Origin: Clostridia bacterium
Lineage (GTDB): Bacteria; Bacillota; Clostridia; TANB77; CAG-508
DNA length: 11,262 nucleotides
NCBI GenBank assembly: GCA_022790685.1
Contig: JAAVXQ010000043.1
Span: 1-11,262, forward strand
Direction: 5' to 3'
In this document: in pieces, positions 7,550 to 11,262 of the stretch
Layout: every line of letters starts with the position of its first letter
How positions within the stretch are numbered: the stretch's first letter is position 1
Made by a program: the position numbers and the translations under genes
Notes under the pieces: model-generated
Database searches by the model: none
What the model was told of the DNA's origin: nothing
Seen by the model: the letters and a program-made list of their open reading frames with translations, nothing else

Positions 7550-8821
7550 ATGAGTATATTATTAAAGAATGGAACTGTAATTGATTATGCTAGTAATACT
7601 GAAGAAAAATTAGATATACTAATTGAAAATGATAAAATTACAAAAATATCTGAAAATATTGAGGAAAAAGCAGATACAATAATTGACTGTACAAATTTAT
7701 ATATAATGCCTGGAATGATTGACATGCATTGTCATTTAAGAGAACCAGGAGGAGAGCACAAAGAAACTATAGAAACTGGATCTAAAAGCGCTGTTCGTGG
7801 TGGATTTACTACTATTTGTCCTATGCCAAATACAAATCCAACACCTGATAGCGCTATTGTTTTAGAAAGAATAATAAACGAAGCTAAAAGAGTTAATCTT
7901 TGTAATGTTCTTCCTTTTTCAAGTGTTACAAAAGGTGAAAAGGGAGAAGAACTTGTTGATTTTGACTCACAACTAAAAGCAGGAGCGATTGCTTTTTCTG
8001 ATGATGGAATGCCAGTAGAAAATGCTGCAATGATTAGAGAGGCTATGATAAAAGCAAATGAACTTGGAAGTTTTATTTCAGAGCACTGTGAAGAAAAGTC
8101 TGTATCAAGTGGTGCAATAAATGCAGGGCCTATTGCTGAAAAGCTAGAGGTAGGTGGAGTACTTCCAGAAGCAGAAGAAATAATGGCCTCAAGAGATATA
8201 GTTATTGCGGAAACAAATCAATTACATACTCATATATGTCATATAAGTACAAAAACTTCTGTAAATATGATAAGAAGTGCAAAACAAAGAGGAGTAAAGG
8301 TGACTTGCGAAACTTGCCCACATTATTATAGCTTTACAGTAGAAGAAGTATTAGAATCAGGAGTAAATGCAAAAATGAATCCACCACTTAGAGAAGGTGA
8401 TGATATGCTTGCGATTATAGAAGGCTTAAAAGATGGAACAATAGATGCAATAATAACAGATCATGCTCCTCATGCCAAAGAAGAAAAAGATAAAGGTTTA
8501 GCAAAAGCTCCAAATGGAATAATAGGCTTTGAAACAGCACTTCCTGCAACAATAACAAATTTAGTAGATAAAGGACATATTACATATTTAGATATGGTAA
8601 AACTTATGTCATATAATCCAGCTAAACTTCTAAATATTGATAGAGGAGAAATATCAGAAGGAAAAATAGCGGATCTTACAATTTTTGACCCAAATGAAGA
8701 ATATACATATACAGAAGATATGATTGTTTCAAAATCACATAATACACCATGGATAGGTAAAAAATTAAAAGGAATGAATAAATATACAATAGTTAGTGGA
8801 AAGCTTGTATATTCTAAATAA
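7550..8821 (+). CDS. pyrC: dihydroorotase (type I)
   Basis: This zinc enzyme closes carbamoyl-aspartate to dihydroorotate, step three of UMP synthesis. The protein is 423 residues, normal for the type I/Bacillus class. The metal ligands of the amidohydrolase fold are visible: HCH at residues 60-62 in the motif DMHCHLREPG, AFSDDGMPV with the bridging aspartate near 152, a histidine in SEHCEEK, H231 in HICHIST, and D304 in ITDHAPHAKEE. CETCPHYY and NPPLREGDD are further family blocks. The start has a perfect AGGAGG site. The next gene (Nudix) starts 10 bases after the stop, so they probably share a transcript. No in-frame CGG is used; CGG occurs out of frame at 8208 and 8670 without any break. 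Confidence 0.96.
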   Translation: MSILLKNGTVIDYASNTEEKLDILIENDKITKISENIEEKADTIIDCTNLYIMPGMIDMHCHLREPGGEHKETIETGSKSAVRGGFTTICPMPNTNPTPDSAIVLERIINEAKRVNLCNVLPFSSVTKGEKGEELVDFDSQLKAGAIAFSDDGMPVENAAMIREAMIKANELGSFISEHCEEKSVSSGAINAGPIAEKLEVGGVLPEAEEIMASRDIVIAETNQLHTHICHISTKTSVNMIRSAKQRGVKVTCETCPHYYSFTVEEVLESGVNAKMNPPLREGDDMLAIIEGLKDGTIDAIITDHAPHAKEEKDKGLAKAPNGIIGFETALPATITNLVDKGHITYLDMVKLMSYNPAKLLNIDRGEISEGKIADLTIFDPNEEYTYTEDMIVSKSHNTPWIGKKLKGMNKYTIVSGKLVYSK

Positions 8822-8831
8822 TGGTGAAAAA

Positions 8832-9383
8832 ATGGAATATATAGATGTTGTAGATGAAAATAATAATTTTGTTGGAAAAGTGGTTTCGAAAGAGGATGTA
8901 CATAAAAAAGGCTTTTTTTATAGAGAAGTTATTGGAATTATAGTTAATGAGAAGAATGAAGTTCTTTTGCAAAAAAGAGCTAGTTCAAAGAAAGAATATC
9001 CAAATAAATGGGAACTTTGTTATGGACATGTATCCTCTGGAGAAAGTCCAATAACTGCTATGAAAAGAGAACTTTTTGAAGAAAATGGACTAGAAGTATT
9101 AGAAAAAGATTTAATTTTTTTAAGTATAGAAAAAACTGTAGAATCCAATTTAGAAAATTCAAGATTTCATAAGGTATTTTCATATATTTATTTAATTAAA
9201 ACAACCAATAAAATTACAGATTATATATTTCAAAAAGAAGAAGTATCAAGTGGAAAATATATATCTATTAATGAACTAAAACAATTATTTTTAAATAATG
9301 ATGAAAGTCTTGCATTTTTAAACTCTAAAAATTTCATTAATAGATTAGAAAAGATAGAAAATATTTTAAGTAGGAGAGATAAA
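8832..9383 (+). CDS. Nudix hydrolase domain reading in frame into PyrF
   Basis: The first about 184 residues of a longer reading frame form a complete Nudix protein of the isopentenyl-diphosphate-isomerase-like (YfcD-type) group, which usually hydrolyses nucleoside or other diphosphates. The Nudix box spans residues 65-87 and has all the required residues: G at 65, E at 71, then RELFEENGL. MEYIDVVDENN at the start and a VLLQKRASSKKEYPNKWE block before the box fit the group. ATG at 8832 is chosen because a GGTGA site precedes it; an in-frame GTG at 8796 would overlap pyrC. There is no stop before the pyrF start at 9384. The last codons (AGT AGG AGA GAT AAA) are the ribosome site and spacer of pyrF read as protein. 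The full product to 10305, with the frame change, would be about 490 residues. The substrate is unknown. Confidence 0.82.
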
Positions 9384-10305
9384 ATGAAAGCTATTGATAG
9401 ACTTATAAATAAAATTAAAGAAACAGATAATCCAACAGTTATGGGATTAGATCCAAGATATGAAATGCTACCAGAATGTATAAAGTCAAAATATGGAACT
9501 GATATAAAATCAGTTTGTGAAGCTAGCTGGGAATATAATAAAGCATTAATTGATAGTACTTGTGACATTATTCCTGCTATAAAACCACAATCAGCATTTT
9601 ATGAGTGCTTAGGAACAGAAGGAATAGAACTTTTAAGAAAAACTTGCAGTTATGCTAAAGAAAAAGGAATGATTGTAATATTAGATGCCAAAAGAGGAGA
9701 CATAGGTTCAACTAGTAGTGGATATTCATCAGCTTATCTTGGAAAAACTAAAATTCAAGAAAATGAATATAGTTTATTTGATGTAGATTTTTTAACTGTT
9801 AATCCATATCTAGGAATAGATGGAATAAAGCCGTTTATAGAAGACTGTAAAAAATATGATAAAGGATTGTTTATATTAGTTAGAACTTCAAATCCATCTT
9901 CAAATGAACTTCAAACTTTAAAGTTAGAAAATGGAAAAACTGTATATGAGCATATAGGAGAATTAGTTAATTCTTGGGGAGAAGAATTAATAGGAGATAC
10001 TCTATATAGTTCTGTAGCAGCGGTAGTTGGAGCAACTCGTCCAGAAGAATTAGAAGTATTAAGAGATAAATTTCCAAATATGTTTTTCTTAGTTCCAGGT
10101 TATGGAGCTCAGCGGAGGAAAAGCAGAAGATATAGCTTTAGGCTTTAAAAATGGATTAGGTGGAATTGTAAATGCTTCAAGAAGCTTAATGTGTGCATAT
10201 AAGTCAGATAAATGGAAAGAAATATATTCTGATGAAGATTATGCGAAGGCTACAAGAGCAGAGGCTATTCGTATGAGAGATGAATTAAACTCAGCTATAA
10301 AATAA
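9384..10305 (+). CDS. pyrF: orotidine 5'-phosphate decarboxylase (group 2), with one +1 frame change
   Basis: This enzyme decarboxylates OMP to UMP, the last step of pyrimidine nucleotide synthesis. With C10113 skipped, the protein is 306 residues, the usual length of group 2 PyrF. NPTVMGLDPRYE opens the barrel, AIKPQSAFYE follows, and the catalytic DxKxxD is at residues 101-106 in ILDAKRGDIG. VNPYLGIDG and VPGYGAQGGKAED come later; the last is the phosphate-binding end and straddles the frame change. An AGGAGA site 6 bases before the ATG supports an independent start, yet the frame is also continuous with the upstream Nudix domain. Without the shift the protein would end at 10148 with a meaningless RRKSRRYSFRL tail and lack about 60 residues, including part of the phosphate-binding site. 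An aldose-epimerase gene follows after 16 bases. Confidence 0.93.
10110..10116 (+). other. +1 frameshift site 4 in pyrF (CAG-C-GGA)
   Basis: The frame reads TAT GGA GCT CAG and then CGG AGG AAA AGC, which stops at 10148. Skipping C10113 gives GGA GGA AAA GCA GAA GAT, restoring the conserved PyrF motif GYGAQGGKAED. The P-site codon is CAG, unlike the dnaE sites, so a specific slippery P-site codon is not required. The shared part is CGGA. A GGAG lies two bases before CAG and could act as a Shine-Dalgarno-like stimulator, but it is also simply the coding sequence of GA. Confidence 0.9.
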
Positions 10306-10321
10306 AGGAGAAGGACAAATA

Positions 10322-11143
10322 ATGTTAGAAATTAAGTCGGTAGAAAAAGGAGCAGAATTAATTTCTGTGAAATTAAATGGAATTGAAAAATTACATGATG
10401 GAGAAACTTTTTGGAATAGACATAGTCCGATATTATTTCCTATAGTTGGAAAACTAAAAGATAATAAAACTATTATTGCTGGAAAAGTATATGAAATTGG
10501 TCAACATGGATTTGCAAGAGATTTAAACTTTGAAAAAATAGGAGATAATTCATATGTCTTAAAATCAAATGAAGAAACTTTAAAAAAATTTCCATTTAAA
10601 TTTGAGTTATATGTTTCATATGAAGTAAAAAATAATAAGTTATCCACAAGATATAAAGTTGTTAATAAAGATGAAAAGCAGATGATATTTGGACTTGGTG
10701 GACATCCTGCTTTCGTATGTGACTATTCTAGTGGAAAATATAGAATAGAATTTGAAGAAATTGAGGATGAATTAAAAATATTTCAACTGGAAGATGGCTT
10801 AGTATCTGATAAAGAAACTATGGTTAAAAAGTATTTTAAAGAAAACAGAATATTTTTGGACAAGCATACTTTTGAAAAAGATGCTATTATAATGAAGAAC
10901 TTAAAATCAAATAAAGTTTATTTAAAAACAGAGCAGAAAAAAATTTTGTGTTTTGATTTTACAGGCTTTAAATATTTAGCAATTTGGTCAAAAGAAAACG
11001 CCCCCTTTATCTGTATAGAACCATGGTTTAATACTGCAGATACTGTTAGCTCAGAAGGACATTTTGAAGAAAAAGAAAATATTTTAAAAATAGATTCAAA
11101 TGAAGAATTTGAATGTAAGTACACAGTTGAATTTTTTGAATAA
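10322..11143 (+). CDS. aldose 1-epimerase family protein (LacX-like galactose mutarotase fold)
   Basis: This is a 273-residue cytoplasmic protein of the mutarotase-like beta-sandwich family, which interconverts alpha and beta anomers of sugars or sugar phosphates. Family blocks are HSPILFPIVGKLKDN near residue 35, QHGFARD with H62, the GLGGHPAF block with H128 (the catalytic histidine region), and CIEPWFNTADT near the C-terminus. It most resembles the LacX-like group, whose substrate is not settled. No signal peptide is seen. An AAAGGAGAAGG ribosome site precedes the ATG. It follows pyrF by 16 bases and is probably co-transcribed; there is no obvious link to pyrimidines. The frame is intact. 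Confidence 0.87.
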   Translation: MLEIKSVEKGAELISVKLNGIEKLHDGETFWNRHSPILFPIVGKLKDNKTIIAGKVYEIGQHGFARDLNFEKIGDNSYVLKSNEETLKKFPFKFELYVSYEVKNNKLSTRYKVVNKDEKQMIFGLGGHPAFVCDYSSGKYRIEFEEIEDELKIFQLEDGLVSDKETMVKKYFKENRIFLDKHTFEKDAIIMKNLKSNKVYLKTEQKKILCFDFTGFKYLAIWSKENAPFICIEPWFNTADTVSSEGHFEEKENILKIDSNEEFECKYTVEFFE

Positions 11144-11187
11144 AATAAATATAATGTTTGATATAAATTAAAAGAAGGAGTGAAAAA

Positions 11188-11262
11188 ATGTTACTTGTAG
11201 ATAAGAATATTAAAGAATTAGTTAAAAATGGATTACTTATTGTTACGAATTATAAAGAAGAA
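11188..11262 (+). CDS. probable dCTP deaminase, 3'-partial
   Basis: Only the first 25 codons are in the window, after a GAAGGAG ribosome site. The start MLLVDKNIKELVKNGLLIV resembles the N-terminus of dCTP deaminase/dUTPase-family proteins (pattern M-I-L-x-D-x-x-I-K-x-L-x-x-G-x-L-x-I). That would fit a nucleotide gene next to pyrC and pyrF. The active-site motifs lie outside the window, so the call is tentative. Confidence 0.5.
   Translation, partial: MLLVDKNIKELVKNGLLIVTNYKEE

Noticed and set aside
8796..8831. Upstream GTG start for the Nudix gene
   Set aside because: It overlaps pyrC by 26 bases and has no ribosome site; the extra residues MESLYILNNGEK look like pyrC tail in another frame, whereas ATG 8832 has a GGTGA site.
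574..10115. Simple reassignment of CGG to another amino acid
   Set aside because: A changed meaning of CGG would keep the frame, but the downstream conserved protein is in the +1 frame at every site.
574..10116. Sequencing or assembly errors as the cause of the four frame changes
   Set aside because: Errors would be expected mainly in the many A/T homopolymers, with varied bases and both gains and losses. Here all four are a gain of C before GGA, outside homopolymers, and none occurs elsewhere in 11 kb. This remains the first thing to exclude with reads.

Overview
The window is very A+T-rich (roughly 30 % G+C by eye). The genes start from Shine-Dalgarno sites of the AGGAGG type, almost every stop is TAA, and a textbook T-box riboswitch precedes argGH. 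Together with a clostridial-style pilin-like protein and the protein families present, this points to a low-GC Firmicute, most likely class Clostridia and possibly an uncultured gut lineage. The species cannot be told from the sequence.

Layout. Positions 1-2553 hold the C-terminal three quarters of dnaE (DNA polymerase III alpha), read across three +1 frame changes. A small pilin-like membrane-anchored protein (2630-3130) follows, then a strong bidirectional terminator (3149-3194). An orotate phosphoribosyltransferase-like gene lies on the minus strand (3207-4070). A 655-base regulatory gap holds divergent promoters, an arginine-type T-box leader and a 29-codon mini-ORF. After it come argG and argH (4726-7321), the last two steps of arginine synthesis, one base apart. 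Past a terminator and a good promoter lies a pyrimidine cluster: pyrC (7550-8821), a Nudix hydrolase reading in frame into pyrF (8832-10305, with a fourth +1 frame change), an aldose-1-epimerase-like gene (10322-11143) and the start of a probable dCTP deaminase (11188 to the edge).

The main discovery candidate is the set of frame changes. dnaE is broken at 574, 1100 and 1533, and pyrF at 10113. At all four places the extra base is a C directly before a conserved GGA glycine codon, so the zero-frame codon is CGG and the four bases are CGGA. In my reading of every recognisable gene here, CGG never occurs in frame except at these four sites. The same tetranucleotide read out of frame (2010, 8208, 8670) causes no break. 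Skipping one C at each site restores the full conserved protein: DnaE remains uninterrupted to its normal C-terminus and PyrF has the usual ~306 residues. This fits a genome-wide decoding rule in which CGG lacks a working tRNA and CGG-A is read as glycine by +1 frameshifting, or by a four-base-reading tRNA-Gly. It fits random mutation or sequencing error much less well. A fifth in-frame CGG sits in the mini-ORF of the arginine leader.

The genes cover replication (dnaE), arginine synthesis under tRNA-Arg control, and pyrimidine supply (orotate PRTase-like, pyrC, pyrF, probable dcd). No mobile element, CRISPR array, rRNA or tRNA gene was seen.
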